The notes: generated from the letters alone by a model not told the origin. DNA of 64,000 nucleotides from Microvirga pakistanensis (GCF_004458765.1 NZ_SPJX01000156.1:175979-239978), one strand, 5' to 3'; counted from the stretch's first letter, positions 42,324 to 51,724 are shown. Numbers and translations: made by a program.

Positions 42324-43748
42324 ATGCTGGAAGTCGACAACACCCCGACTCTTCCGCCGCCCGACGGGCCGGTGCCTCAGCCCATGACCCTCAGGGACCA
42401 GGAAGGCGAGCTCAATCCGGAATTCCTCGCCACCGCCGCGGACGCCATCGAGGCGTCCGATGCCGAGCGCCTGCAGCAGCTGGTGGAGGACTTCCACGAA
42501 TCCGAACTGGGCGACCTGCTGGAGGCGCTCGCGCCGGAGCACCGCCCCCGCCTCATCGAGCTTCTCGGATCGGCCTTCGACTTCACGGCGCTGACCGAAG
42601 TCGACGAGGCCGTGCGCGAGGAGATTCTCGAGGAACTCGAAACCTCGACCGTGGCGGAGGGCGTCCGCGACCTCGATTCCGACGATGCCGTCACGATTCT
42701 CGAAAGCCTCCCGGACGAGGAAAAGGCCGAGGTCCTGGAGCAGCTCCCCGCCATGGAGCGCGTCGCGCTCCAGCGCTCCCTCGACTACCCGGAGGACAGC
42801 GCCGGCCGGCGCATGCAGACCGGGTTCATCGCCGTGCCGCCGTTCTGGACTGTGGGGCAGACCATCGACTTCATGCGCGAGACGGCGGACCTGCCCGAGA
42901 CCTTCTACGAGATCTTCGTGATCGATCCGGCCGGGCATCTCCTCGGCGCCGTCGCCCTCGACCGGCTGCTGCGCTCCAAGCGCCCCGTCACGATCCAGGA
43001 GATCATGGACGACGAGCCGGACCGGGTGGAGGCCACCGAGCACCAGGAGGAGGTCGCCCGCCTGTTCGAGCGCTTCAATCTCGTCTCCGCAGCCGTGGTG
43101 GATTCCGAAGGCCGTCTCGTGGGCGTGATCCTGGTCGACGACATCGTCGACGTGCTGGAAGAGGAAGCCGACGCCGACATCAAGCAGCTCGGCGGCGTGA
43201 AGCCGGACGAGGAGCTGTCGGACACGGTCTGGTACACCCAGCGCAGCCGTTTCCCCTGGCTCTTCGCCAACATGTGCACGGCCTTTCTGGCAGCGGGCGT
43301 CATCCGCCTCTTCGAGGGCTCGATCCAGAGCATGGTGGCGCTCGCCATCCTCATGCCCATCGTCGCCTCCATGGGCGGCAACGCGGGCACGCAGACCATG
43401 ACCGTCGCCGTGCGCGCGCTCGCCACCCGCGAGCTGGGCCGCTCGAACGCCTGGCGCATCATCCTGCGCGAGGCGGCCGTGGGCCTCCTGAACGGCGTCC
43501 TCTTCGCCCTCATCCTGGGCGGTATCGCGGCCCTGTGGTTCCAATCCGCCGAGATCGGCCTCGTGATCGGCTTGGCGCTCATCACCGTGCTGACCTTCGC
43601 GGCCCTGGGCGGCATCTTCGTGCCCCTGACCCTCAACCGCCTCGGGGTCGATCCCGCGGTGTCGTCCGGCCCCTTCGTGACGACGATCACCGATATCGTC
43701 GGCTTCTTCTCCTTCTTGGGAATAGCAACGCTCTGGTTTAACCTGTAA
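42324..43748 (+). CDS. mgtE: Magnesium transporter MgtE
   Basis: A 474-aa Mg2+ channel. An acidic N-domain (residues about 30-160, superhelical, for example 'LVEDFHESELGDLLEALAPE') is followed by two CBS domains (about 163-290). A membrane part of about five helices (from residue 310) contains the pore motif MPIVASMGGNAGTQTMTVAV. The N- and CBS domains bind Mg2+ and close the channel when magnesium is plentiful. Start MLEVDN is chosen for CGAGGACAGG upstream and normal family length. Confidence 0.93.
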   Translation: MLEVDNTPTLPPPDGPVPQPMTLRDQEGELNPEFLATAADAIEASDAERLQQLVEDFHESELGDLLEALAPEHRPRLIELLGSAFDFTALTEVDEAVREEILEELETSTVAEGVRDLDSDDAVTILESLPDEEKAEVLEQLPAMERVALQRSLDYPEDSAGRRMQTGFIAVPPFWTVGQTIDFMRETADLPETFYEIFVIDPAGHLLGAVALDRLLRSKRPVTIQEIMDDEPDRVEATEHQEEVARLFERFNLVSAAVVDSEGRLVGVILVDDIVDVLEEEADADIKQLGGVKPDEELSDTVWYTQRSRFPWLFANMCTAFLAAGVIRLFEGSIQSMVALAILMPIVASMGGNAGTQTMTVAVRALATRELGRSNAWRIILREAAVGLLNGVLFALILGGIAALWFQSAEIGLVIGLALITVLTFAALGGIFVPLTLNRLGVDPAVSSGPFVTTITDIVGFFSFLGIATLWFNL

Positions 43749-43841
43749 TAGAATTGCGCAAGCTTGGTCGTAAGGGGGATGTTAACCCAATCGGGGTATC
43801 CCTGCTGCGATCAAGTTCTGCGTCCCTTACAGATAAGCCCG

Positions 43842-44738
43842 ATGAAGACACGCCGCCGCTCCCCCCGCCGCTCCCGAAGCTCCGGTTTGACGACGTTCCT
43901 CCGGGCAGCCCGCCTTGGCGCTCTGACCGCCGTCGCCCTCGGGCTGGCCTCCTGTGCAATCGCGCCCTCCGGCCATTATCCCATGAAAAGCGACGCCCGC
44001 CCGCACCAGGGCGTGGCCAGGGCTCATCGGATGCCGATCCACGGCGTGGACATCTCCAAGTGGCAGGGCCAGGTGGACTGGGCCTCCCTGCGCCAGGCGG
44101 GCACCAAGTTCGCCTTCATCAAGGCCACCGAGGGCGGCGACCACGTGGACAGCCGCTTCCTCGAGAACTGGCATCAGGCGAAGAGGGCGGGCATTCCGCG
44201 CGGCGCCTATCACTTCGTGTTCTGGTGCCGCCCGGCCCACGAGCAGGCGGCCTGGTTCAGGAAGAACGTACCGGCCGATCCGGACGCCCTGCCCCCGGTC
44301 CTCGACGTGGAATGGAACGGCCAGTCCGTGAACTGCCCGAAAAAGGTTCCGCGCGAGCAGGCGCTCGCCATGATCGAGGTCATGCTGCGGGAGATGGAGG
44401 CGCATACGGGCAAGCGCCCGATCATCTATACCGACATCACCTTCCACAAGGAGATCCTGGAAGGCGAGTTCACCGATTACCCGTTCTGGATCCGCAGCAC
44501 GGCGGCGGAGCCCCACGAGCGCTATGCCAACCGCCGCTGGACCTTCTGGCAGTTCACCACCACCGGCCGCGTGCCGGGCGTCAACGGCGACGTGGACCGC
44601 AACACCTTCTACGGCACCGAGAACCAGTGGCGGATGTTCGTCCAGAGCGCCTGCGACCCGCGCGACTACCGCAGGCTCGCGCCCGCCGGAAAGTGCCAGA
44701 GCCTGGACCCGATCCAGACCGCCAGCATCGACGAATAA
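43842..44738 (+). CDS. Glycoside hydrolase family 25 lysozyme, lipoprotein
   Basis: A 298-aa muramidase anchored as lipoprotein: Arg-rich start (MKTRRRSPRR), hydrophobic core LGALTAVALG and lipobox LASC. The GH25 domain follows: GVDISKWQGQVDWASLRQAG, FAFIKATEGGDH, LPPVLDVEWN (catalytic acids), RPIIYTDITFHKEI and the C-terminal WTFWQFTTTGRVPGVNGDVD. It cleaves the MurNAc-GlcNAc bond, so it is probably a periplasmic peptidoglycan remodelling enzyme. A terminator follows at 44767. Confidence 0.9.
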   Translation: MKTRRRSPRRSRSSGLTTFLRAARLGALTAVALGLASCAIAPSGHYPMKSDARPHQGVARAHRMPIHGVDISKWQGQVDWASLRQAGTKFAFIKATEGGDHVDSRFLENWHQAKRAGIPRGAYHFVFWCRPAHEQAAWFRKNVPADPDALPPVLDVEWNGQSVNCPKKVPREQALAMIEVMLREMEAHTGKRPIIYTDITFHKEILEGEFTDYPFWIRSTAAEPHERYANRRWTFWQFTTTGRVPGVNGDVDRNTFYGTENQWRMFVQSACDPRDYRRLAPAGKCQSLDPIQTASIDE

Positions 44739-44766
44739 GGACACGTCACCCAACGAGCCTTCTGAG

Positions 44767-44794
44767 CTCCCCTGCATACCGCCGGGGAGTTTTT
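44767..44794 (+). terminator. Rho-independent terminator
   Basis: CTCCCC/GGGGAG stem with an 11-nt loop followed by five T, 28 bp after the lysozyme stop. Confidence 0.7.
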
Positions 44795-44924
44795 CATTCG
44801 GCCGCCTTCGACCAATTTCCTCCACCGCACCGCTTGAAAAGGTCAGCATGGCTGTCCAAGATCATGGCGGAACGACGAGCGATCCCTGGCGCAACGACGC
44901 CTGTGGACATGTGGAGGAACGGGA

Positions 44925-46097
44925 ATGCTGCCGAACGCCCAAAAGGCCTTCAACTTCGACCTCGGCGAGACCGCCGATGCCATCCGCGAGACGGTGCGCG
45001 ACTTCGCCCAGGAGAGGATCGCCCCGCGGGCGGAGGAGATCGACCGGACGAACCAGTTCCCGCGGGATCTCTGGCCGCAGATGGGCGAGCTCGGACTGCA
45101 CGGCATCACCGTCGAGGAGGAGTTCGGCGGCACGGGCCTCGGCTATCTCGAGCACGTGATCGCCATGGAGGAAATCTCCCGCGCCTCCGCCTCCGTCGGC
45201 CTGTCCTACGGGGCGCATTCCAACCTCTGCGTCAACCAGATCCGCCGCAACGGCACCGACGAGCAGAAGCGTCGCTATCTGCCGAAGCTCATCTCCGGCG
45301 AGCATGTGGGGGCGCTCGCCATGTCGGAGCCGGGCTCCGGCTCGGATGTGGTTTCCATGCGCACCCGCGCCGAGAAGCGTGGCGACCGCTACGTGCTCAA
45401 CGGCACCAAGATGTGGATCACCAACGGCCCCACCGCCGAGACCCTCGTGGTTTATGCCAAGACCGACCCGGAGGCGGGCCCGCGCGGCATTACGGCGTTC
45501 CTGATCGAGAAGGACTTCAAGGGCTTCTCCACGCACCAGAAGCTCGACAAGCTCGGCATGCGCGGCTCGGACACCTGCGAGCTGGTGTTCGAGGATTGCG
45601 AGGTGCCTGAGGAGAACGTGCTCGGCCAGGTAGGCAAGGGCGTGAACGTGCTCATGTCGGGCCTTGATTACGAGCGTGCCGTGCTCGCGGCCGGTCCCCT
45701 CGGAATCATGCAGGCCTGCATGGACGTGGTGTTGCCCTATATCCACGAGCGCAAGCAGTTCGGGCAGCCCATCGGCGAGTTCCAGCTCGTTCAGGGCAAG
45801 GTCGCGGACATGTACGTGACCATGAACGCCGCCAAGGCCTACGTGTATGCGGTGGCGAAAGCCTGCGACCGGGGCGAGACCACCCGCGAGGACGCGGCGG
45901 GCGCGATCCTGTATGCCGCCGAGAAGGCGACCCAATGCGCCCTCGATGCCATTCAGCTGCTCGGCGGCAACGGCTACATCAACGATTATCCGACGGGCCG
46001 CCTGCTGCGCGACGCGAAGCTCTACGAGATCGGCGCGGGCACGAGCGAGATCCGCCGCATGCTCATCGGCCGCGAGCTGTTTGCGAAGACGGCCTGA
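44925..46097 (+). CDS. ivd: Isovaleryl-CoA dehydrogenase
   Basis: A 390-aa FAD-dependent acyl-CoA dehydrogenase that oxidises isovaleryl-CoA to 3-methylcrotonyl-CoA in leucine degradation. Markers are [59 protein letters not shown] and [20 protein letters not shown]. The last contains the Glu that serves as base in isovaleryl-CoA dehydrogenases. The usual C-terminal [20 protein letters not shown] and [19 protein letters not shown] complete it. GGAGG lies eight bases before the ATG. Electrons pass to ETF. mccB, the next enzyme of the pathway, is 5 kb upstream on the other strand. Confidence 0.93.
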   Translation: MLPNAQKAFNFDLGETADAIRETVRDFAQERIAPRAEEIDRTNQFPRDLWPQMGELGLHGITVEEEFGGTGLGYLEHVIAMEEISRASASVGLSYGAHSNLCVNQIRRNGTDEQKRRYLPKLISGEHVGALAMSEPGSGSDVVSMRTRAEKRGDRYVLNGTKMWITNGPTAETLVVYAKTDPEAGPRGITAFLIEKDFKGFSTHQKLDKLGMRGSDTCELVFEDCEVPEENVLGQVGKGVNVLMSGLDYERAVLAAGPLGIMQACMDVVLPYIHERKQFGQPIGEFQLVQGKVADMYVTMNAAKAYVYAVAKACDRGETTREDAAGAILYAAEKATQCALDAIQLLGGNGYINDYPTGRLLRDAKLYEIGAGTSEIRRMLIGRELFAKTA

Positions 46098-46179
46098 GAC
46101 GATCCGGCGAACGCGCCCTCCCTTGCAGGATGGAGGCGGGTGTGAATGGCCATCGGAGCCGCTCGCAGCGCTCTGGTCG

Positions 46180-46207
46180 GGATCACCGGCACGAGGCCGG
46201 CGATGAT
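46180..46207 (+). repeat. GATCACCGGCACAAGGCCGGTGATGA-type palindromic repeat, copy 2
   Basis: GGATCACCGGCACGAGGCCG then GCGATGATT: the same element as at 41970 in the opposite orientation with two substitutions. It lies between the convergent ivd and NmrA-like genes. Confidence 0.65.
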
Positions 46208-46227
46208 TAAGTTGGCCCCCGCCTCCC

Positions 46228-47181
46228 CTAATCCGGCAGGGGAATCCTCTTTCCGTTGCGGGCGATCCACGCGTCGAAGGTCTGCACCTCGGGATTCAGG
46301 GCGCGCGTCTCGTCGAGGTCGCGCGTTCTGCGGAAATCGGCTTCGAAGTCGCGGTAGTACTGGAACATGTTGCCGAGATCGTCGGCGCCCGGGAAACCGA
46401 AACCCCGATAAGCCTCGGGAGTCACGGCGTTGTAGACGATGTCCCGGCCCAGGACCCTGCCGAGCGCCTGGGCCATCTCATCGCCCGTGAGGTGCCCGCC
46501 CGCGATGCCGACGGTCTTGCCGATCATCGCATCGCCGCGCTTGAAGATGCCATAGACGGCCTTGCCGATATCCTCGGCGGCGATGCCGGCGAGCTTCCTG
46601 TCGCCCATCGGCATCGTGATGGCGAGCCTGCCGTCCGGCGTCTTCTGCGGCCCCATGCCGAAATGGATGAAGTTGTCCCAGTAGAACGACGTCAGCAGGA
46701 ACGTCACCGGCACTCCGAGGTCGGTGAAGAGATGATCGGCCTCGCCCTTGCCGTCGAAATGGGGAACCTTGTACCGGCCTCCGAGGGTCGGCATCCGGTC
46801 GTCGTCGAGCGGCACCTTGAGACGCGTGTCCTCCAGGGTGGACCAGACCACGTGCTTCAGACCCGCATCCTTGGCCGCGCGGGCCATGATCCGGGCTTGG
46901 GCGACCTCCTTCTCGGGCGAGTAGTGGTCCCAGAAGAAGGTCACGCAATAGGCCCCGTAGGCCCCCTCGAAGGCGCGCCGCACGCTGGCCTCGTCGTCGA
47001 TGTCGGTGGCGACGACCTCGGCCCCCAGGCTTGCGAGCTCCTTCGCCTTCGGGGCATTCCCGTCCCGGGTCAGGGCCCGGACCGCGAACTCCCCGTCCCT
47101 GTCGCCGAGGATAGCCCTTGCCAGCCCTCCGCCCTGCGCTCCAGTGGCCCCGACAACGGCAATGATCTTCTTGTCCGCCAT
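46228..47181 (-). CDS. NmrA-family NAD(P)-binding protein
   Basis: A 317-aa atypical short-chain dehydrogenase: the Rossmann motif AVVGATGAQGGGLARAIL at the start, the redox/cofactor region VRALTRDGNAPKAKELASLG, then VTFFWDHYSPEKEVAQ and FLLTSFYWDNFIHFG. NmrA-like proteins sense NADP/NAD redox state or act as quinone/NADPH reductases. Substrate is unknown. It is convergent with ivd; the 50 bp upstream hold the start region only. Confidence 0.82.
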   Translation of the reverse strand: MADKKIIAVVGATGAQGGGLARAILGDRDGEFAVRALTRDGNAPKAKELASLGAEVVATDIDDEASVRRAFEGAYGAYCVTFFWDHYSPEKEVAQARIMARAAKDAGLKHVVWSTLEDTRLKVPLDDDRMPTLGGRYKVPHFDGKGEADHLFTDLGVPVTFLLTSFYWDNFIHFGMGPQKTPDGRLAITMPMGDRKLAGIAAEDIGKAVYGIFKRGDAMIGKTVGIAGGHLTGDEMAQALGRVLGRDIVYNAVTPEAYRGFGFPGADDLGNMFQYYRDFEADFRRTRDLDETRALNPEVQTFDAWIARNGKRIPLPD

Positions 47182-47330
47182 AATGCCCTCTCCTCGGTGA
47201 CGCTGGGCCGAGGCAACTCCGCCCTGGCGTCCAGTTTTTAAGAGATTGCCGTTTTCAACGCCATCGCGATCCGTCCGGCCTGTCCGGAAGAGGTATGCGG
47301 GTCATCGGCAGCGGGGACGGTGCGGGGCGA

Positions 47331-47909
47331 TCAGATCGTCCAGACGTCCCGCGTGATGGCGATCAGGAACAGGCCCTGCTCGCCCTTGCGGAAGATGAGG
47401 CGCAGGCTCTTCCAATCCAGCTCCATCAGGCCGCTCCTGCCGCGAATGTGCAGCTCGACCACGATGCCGCCGGGCGCGAAATCATGGTTGTTGTTGATGT
47501 CGTTCCCGCGCCGGCGCGGTTCGTTGTAGAGCACCTCGTCCGCTTGCCGGTAATCCGCGTTCCAAACGAATTCGTCAAAGTACCGACTGCAGGAGGTCTC
47601 GATGGGATTCCCGGTTCCGTCCAGCTCGCCCCAATGGCGCACCCGCTCGTCCCGGGCGCAGCCTGCCACCTCCGCCCGGGACAGCCGCACGGTCCCGTCA
47701 TGCAGCATCACATAGGGACTGACCGCCAATCCTTCCTTGCCGACGAACCTCGCCAGCGCTTCGAAATCCCGGCGAGCCAAGGCATCCAGAACCTCCGCCA
47801 CCGCTCCTTGAGCTGCGCGACGCGCCTCCTCGGGCGCAGGGCTCGCCGCGGCAGCCGGCTGGGCGAACGCGAGAAAACCCGAGAGCAACAGGGCGGCGAT
47901 CCTGGTCAT
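47331..47909 (-). CDS. Secreted protein of unknown function (192 aa)
   Basis: Start MTRIAALLLSGFLAFAQPAAAA is a signal peptide; CGGAGGAATC precedes the ATG. The mature part has helix 'ARRAAQGAVAEVLDALARRD', then strands including YVMLHDGTVRLSRAEVAGCA and GLMELDWKSLRLIFRKGEQG LFLIAITRDVWTI. The order (helix, then LSR-E-V..C, then WKSLRLIF) is seen in small periplasmic proteins near the NTF2/YbjP-like fold; assignment is uncertain. Confidence 0.6.
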   Translation of the reverse strand: MTRIAALLLSGFLAFAQPAAAASPAPEEARRAAQGAVAEVLDALARRDFEALARFVGKEGLAVSPYVMLHDGTVRLSRAEVAGCARDERVRHWGELDGTGNPIETSCSRYFDEFVWNADYRQADEVLYNEPRRRGNDINNNHDFAPGGIVVELHIRGRSGLMELDWKSLRLIFRKGEQGLFLIAITRDVWTI

Positions 47910-48050
47910 GCAGATTCCTCCGGGATTGTGCACCCGACAGGCTTCATGCCATACACCGTCACATTGATGCATGAGGACAGGAATTCTCCAAGGTGGTCAT
48001 CCGGCTGCGCCCTCGCTATGAGTAGCCTATCCCAACGTCAGGAAACTCTC

Positions 48051-48752
48051 ATGACCCTCGACAAGACCATCGCCGACGCCCTGCGTGCCGCCTCCACCGC
48101 CACCATCACCACGGTCCTGCTGAAGAAGGGGATCCGCCGCTGCTGGATGAAGGGGCCGATGCCCGCCTTCCATGCGACGGAGAAGATGGTCGGCCGCGCC
48201 TTCACCCTTCGCTTCGTGCCGGCCCGCGAGGATCTGGCGACCCCCGAATCCTGGGCCTCCCCGATCTCGACCCGCGCGGCCATCGAGGCGATGCCCGAAG
48301 GCTGCATCGCGGTCGTCGATTCCATGGGCGTCACCGACGCCGGCATCTTCGGTGACATCCTCACGGCGCGCATGAAGAAGCGCGGCGTGGCGGCGCTGAT
48401 CACGGACGGCGTCGTGCGCGACGCGGTCGGCGTCGAGGGCACGAACCTGCCGGTGTGGTGCGCGGGCGTGGCCGCGCCCCCGTCGGTGGCGGGACTCACG
48501 TTCGTGGGCTGGCAGGAGCCCATCGGCTGCGGCGGCGTGGCGATCTTCCCGGACGACGTGATCGTCGCCGACCGGGACGGCGTGGTGGTCATTCCGGCCG
48601 CCCTCGTCGAGGACGTGGCGAAAGCCGCCGTCGAGCAGGAGCGCTATGAATTGTGGGTGATGCGCGAGGTGGAGAAGGGCGTTCCCCTCCCCGGCCTCTA
48701 CCCGCCGAACGCCGAGACAAAGGCCCGCTACGAGGCCGAGTCGAAGGTTTAA
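48051..48752 (+). CDS. RraA-like family protein (aldolase/regulator fold)
   Basis: A 233-aa protein of the RraA/HMG-aldolase superfamily: helix TIADALRAASTATITTVLLK, then MVGRAFTLRFVP, IAVVDSMGVTDAGIFGDIL and the hallmark AALITDGVVRDAVGVEG, with the Arg-Asp pair of the aldolase metal site. The C-terminal VIVADRDGVVVIPAALVEDV completes it. In enzymes of this fold the motif supports pyruvate-type aldol cleavage; in RraA it binds RNase E. Sequence alone favours an aldolase-like or decarboxylase role. The following DUF218 gene starts 24 bp later. Confidence 0.8.
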   Translation: MTLDKTIADALRAASTATITTVLLKKGIRRCWMKGPMPAFHATEKMVGRAFTLRFVPAREDLATPESWASPISTRAAIEAMPEGCIAVVDSMGVTDAGIFGDILTARMKKRGVAALITDGVVRDAVGVEGTNLPVWCAGVAAPPSVAGLTFVGWQEPIGCGGVAIFPDDVIVADRDGVVVIPAALVEDVAKAAVEQERYELWVMREVEKGVPLPGLYPPNAETKARYEAESKV

Positions 48753-48776
48753 GCCCCGAACGTGGAAGGATGGCTG

Positions 48777-49610
48777 GTGTTTTACTTCGTCTCCAAGATC
48801 GTCTGGTTCTTCGCCACGCCATCCAACCTGCTTCTGAGCGTCATCGTCCTGGGCCTCGTTCTCGCCCTCGTCCGGCGCCTGCGGACCTTCGGGATCGGCC
48901 TGGCGCTCGCGACAGCGGTAGCGACCATCGCGCTCGGGCTTTCGCCCGTCGCCACCGCTCTCATGGTGCCGCTGGAGGAGCGTTTTCCCGCCTACAGCGA
49001 CGACGGGACGAAGGTCGACGGAATCGTCCTGCTCGGCGGCGCCGTCGATGCCACGGATTCGCTCTCGCGGGGGCGCATCTCCGCCAATGAATCGGCGGAG
49101 CGCGTTCTCGACACGATCGCCCTCGCCCATCGCCATCCGCAGGCGCGTATTCTCATATCCGGCGGCGGCGGCACGATCTTCGGCAACGGCGACGCCGAAG
49201 CGCCGATCATCGCGGATTACTTCAAGAGCATCGGCATCGATCCCGCCCGCATCGTCATCGAGGACCGCTCCCGCACCACGTGGGAAAACGCGCTCTACGC
49301 GCGCGAGCTCGCCAAGCCGAAGGCCGGCGAGCGCTGGCTTCTCGTGACGTCGGCCTGGCACATGCCGCGCGCCATCGGCGTGTTCGAGAAGGCCGCCTTC
49401 CCGGTCACCGCCTATCCGGTGGATTTCCGCACCGGCGGCGGCTCCAACAATCTTCGGCCCTTCGCCTTCGTGTCCGACGGGCTGCGCCGGCTCGACGTGG
49501 TCACGAAGGAATGGGCCGGGCTGATCGGATATTACCTGACGGGACGCACGAGCGCGCTGTTCCCCGCGCCTCACGCCTCGTCGGATGCCGCCGGGAGCGC
49601 CAGCCTGTAG
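48777..49610 (+). CDS. DUF218 (SanA/ElyC/YdcF-type) membrane protein
   Basis: A 277-aa protein. The GTG start at VFYFVSKIVWFF is chosen because GGAAGGA precedes it by six bases, although a GTG 15 bp earlier is in frame. Two N-terminal helices lead into the DUF218 domain: VDGIVLLGGAVD, ARILISGGGGTIFGNGDAEA, 'VIEDRSRTTWENALYARELA' and LLVTSAWHMPRAIGVFEKAA. ElyC/SanA relatives affect envelope biogenesis and permeability. The 3' end overlaps the convergent DUF3253 gene by 40 bp. Confidence 0.82.
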   Translation: MFYFVSKIVWFFATPSNLLLSVIVLGLVLALVRRLRTFGIGLALATAVATIALGLSPVATALMVPLEERFPAYSDDGTKVDGIVLLGGAVDATDSLSRGRISANESAERVLDTIALAHRHPQARILISGGGGTIFGNGDAEAPIIADYFKSIGIDPARIVIEDRSRTTWENALYARELAKPKAGERWLLVTSAWHMPRAIGVFEKAAFPVTAYPVDFRTGGGSNNLRPFAFVSDGLRRLDVVTKEWAGLIGYYLTGRTSALFPAPHASSDAAGSASL

Positions 49611-49852
49611 GTGCCGCGGAAATCGTCGGGATCGACGGGCCGGCCCTTCCGCAGGATCACGATGCGGCCCTCCTTCATCAGGCGCACCGCCACGCGTCTC
49701 AGCGGGTGCATGAGAGGTCCCCACTCTTCCGGCTGATTGCCTCCGACTGCGCTGGCCACATCCGCAGGACTGATCGACTTACCCGGTCCGCGCTCGGCGA
49801 GCAGCGCCAGCATGCCCTTTTCGAGCGCTTCCAAATCCACGTTTCTAGCCAT
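49571..49852 (-). CDS. DUF3253 small winged-helix-like protein
   Basis: A 93-aa protein matching DUF3253: ALEKGMLALLAERGPGKSIS, PADVASAVGG, EEWGPLMHPLRRVAVRLMKE and GRIVILRKGRPVDPDDFRGT. The pattern looks like a winged helix. The start MARNVD is supported by GGAGG five bases upstream. It overlaps the DUF599 gene by 8 bp, so the two are likely co-translated. Function is unknown. Confidence 0.75.
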   Translation of the reverse strand: MARNVDLEALEKGMLALLAERGPGKSISPADVASAVGGNQPEEWGPLMHPLRRVAVRLMKEGRIVILRKGRPVDPDDFRGTYRLALPAASDEA

Positions 49853-50537
49853 GTTCGCCTCCGAGGGCTGCGTCGTGCGCATCCGATATGAACTGCCGGC
49901 GCCACATGACGAACAGCACGCCTGCCGTCGCGGCGATGAACAGGTAGGCGCTGATGAACCATCCCAGATAGGCGAGCGAGAAGAAGAACGCCCGCTGCCC
50001 CCGGTTGAAATGCTTGCCCGCCACCACGTTCATGGCGGCCGCCTGGCGCGCGACGGCCAGCGCCTCCTCCCGGTTGCCATCCTTCAGAACGGGAACGGAC
50101 CCGACGATGATCGCCATGTAGTTGAACAGGCGATACGACCAGGCGAACTTGAAGAAGGCATAGACGAAGATGACCGCAAGGCCGATGACCTTCACCTCCC
50201 AGCCGAGCCGCGTGAGGGGAATCCCGAACGGCAGCTCGGTGAAGATCGGCAGGACCTCCTCGGTCGAACGCAGGAGCGCCAGCGCGCCACCGATGGCGAT
50301 GAGGGAGGTCGAGGCGAAAAACGCCGTGCCGTTCATGAGAGAGGCCATGATCGTGGTGTCGACGATCCGGTTCTCGCGCACCACCAGCTGCTCCATCCAG
50401 CGGAAGCGGTACTGGTTCATCACCTTGTTCAGGCTCTTCTGCCCGGCCCCGGTGAATTCGACGGCCGCGTGATAGCCGGACCACGCCAGGACGAAGAAGA
50501 CCAGCGCCACGTAATCGACAAGGGTGAACCCGAGCAA
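49845..50537 (-). CDS. DUF599 family membrane protein
   Basis: A 230-aa membrane protein with four to five helices. The DUF599 pattern is VDYVALVFFVLAWSGYHAAV, 'MNQYRFRWMEQLVVRENRIVDT' and NGTAFFASTSLIAIGGALAL. An internal NVVAGKHFNRGQRAFFFSLA follows. The start is TTG with GGGAG upstream. Role is unknown. It is first of a two-gene unit with DUF3253. Confidence 0.82.
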   Translation of the reverse strand: MLGFTLVDYVALVFFVLAWSGYHAAVEFTGAGQKSLNKVMNQYRFRWMEQLVVRENRIVDTTIMASLMNGTAFFASTSLIAIGGALALLRSTEEVLPIFTELPFGIPLTRLGWEVKVIGLAVIFVYAFFKFAWSYRLFNYMAIIVGSVPVLKDGNREEALAVARQAAAMNVVAGKHFNRGQRAFFFSLAYLGWFISAYLFIAATAGVLFVMWRRQFISDAHDAALGGEHG

Positions 50538-50609
50538 ACTTCGTCTCCCGTTGACTCTGCCGCCATCATGCCCAGTTTGTTGGAAGCCTCAAAGAGGAAC
50601 GGACCGGCG

Positions 50610-51017
50610 ATGCCTCAGACCATCACACGCGGCTACAAGACCTTGCTCGACGAGGCCAGCGCAAAGATTCGCACTTTGCCCACGCCGGAGGCACTGGCCC
50701 TGCACGGGCGCGAGGACGTGGTGTTCGTGGATCTGCGCGACCCGCGCGAGCTCGAACGGGAGGGCCGCATTCCCGGCGCGGTGCATTGCCCGCGCGGCAT
50801 GCTGGAATTCTGGATCGATCCCGAAAGCCCTTACCACAAGCCGGTCTTCGCCCAGGACAAGACCTTCGTGTTCTTCTGCGCGGCCGGCTGGCGTTCGGCC
50901 CTTTCGGCCGCGACGGCGCAGGACATGGGGCTCAAGCCCGTCGCCCATATCGAGGGCGGCTTCACCGCGTGGAAGAAGGCGGGCGGCCCTGTCGAAGCCG
51001 CCGCAAAATCGGCCTAG
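50610..51017 (+). CDS. Rhodanese-domain sulfurtransferase
   Basis: A 135-aa single-domain rhodanese: VVFVDLRDPRELEREGRIPG AVHCPRGMLEFWIDP, then the active-site loop FFCAAGWRSALSA with catalytic Cys in CAAGWR. C-terminally it has GFTAWKKAGGPVE. It transfers sulfane sulfur to cyanide or a thiol acceptor; the physiological partner is unknown. A start 42 bp upstream is possible. Its stop shares a CTAG with the convergent acyP stop. Confidence 0.88.
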   Translation: MPQTITRGYKTLLDEASAKIRTLPTPEALALHGREDVVFVDLRDPRELEREGRIPGAVHCPRGMLEFWIDPESPYHKPVFAQDKTFVFFCAAGWRSALSAATAQDMGLKPVAHIEGGFTAWKKAGGPVEAAAKSA

Positions 51018-51310
51018 GCCGACCTGCGTACCTCGAAGCCTTTCGTGCCGTCGAGCTCGTGGTCCACGCTGTCCACGGGTTCGACCAGCTGCACCAAGGA
51101 TCCGGCAGGCCCCTTGTGGCAGGCCTTGAGCATCACCTCGACCATCTCGCCCGGCCCTGAGAACACGGCCTCCACGCTGCCGTCGTGACGGTTGCGCACC
51201 CAGCCCTTCAGTCCGTGGAGCTGGGCCTGATGCTGGGTCCAGGCGCGAAAGCCGACGCCCTGGACCCGTCCGTGAATCAGCACATGGGCAATTCGGTTCG
51301 CGGTCATCAT
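51014..51310 (-). CDS. acyP: Acylphosphatase
   Basis: A 98-aa acylphosphatase hydrolysing carboxyl-phosphate bonds. The phosphate-binding loop with catalytic Arg is IHGRVQGVGFRAWTQHQA; the catalytic Asn is in GLKGWVRNRHDGSVEAVFSG. Length and beta-alpha-beta layout are normal. It overlaps the rhodanese gene tail-to-tail by 4 bp. Confidence 0.92.
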   Translation of the reverse strand: MMTANRIAHVLIHGRVQGVGFRAWTQHQAQLHGLKGWVRNRHDGSVEAVFSGPGEMVEVMLKACHKGPAGSLVQLVEPVDSVDHELDGTKGFEVRRSA

Positions 51311-51313
51311 CCC

Positions 51314-51724
51314 TCAATAATGCGCATGGCGGGCGTCGGTGTGACGTCCCGAGTAATCCGCGTCGAGCCCCTTGATGATAGCCTCCGCATTCTGCGGGTC
51401 CACCCGTCGCAGGATCTCGTCGATCTTGGCCTCCATGCGGTCGTCGCCCTCCTTGGACTGGGGCGAGCCCACATAGAGAAGAATGGCCAGACCGCCCACC
51501 TGCCAGAGAAGCTGCAGGAACTCGGATTGCCAGTTCTCCAGGGTGTCGCGCATCATCTCCACGAGATAATCCGACATCAGGACGGGCTGGGCATGGGCCT
51601 GCTGCTCGCTGACATAGGCGAACCAGCCGAAGAGCCAATGGCCGATGAGGGAAATCAGGAAGAAGCCCAGCGTCACCCAGGCATAGCCATAGGCTTTCCA
51701 GATAGAGCTTGTTTTCGTCTGCAT
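51314..51724 (-). CDS. DUF6766-type small membrane protein
   Basis: A 136-aa protein beginning MQTKTSSIWKAYGYAWVTLG, with two hydrophobic helices (GYAWVTLGFFLISLIGHWLF; FLQLLWQVGGLAILLYVGS) separated by a periplasmic loop. A cytoplasmic tail contains a short charged coil. The layout matches the DUF6766 group of small two-helix proteins. It ends 3 bp before the acyP start, so the two may be cotranscribed. Confidence 0.7.
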   Translation of the reverse strand: MQTKTSSIWKAYGYAWVTLGFFLISLIGHWLFGWFAYVSEQQAHAQPVLMSDYLVEMMRDTLENWQSEFLQLLWQVGGLAILLYVGSPQSKEGDDRMEAKIDEILRRVDPQNAEAIIKGLDADYSGRHTDARHAHY

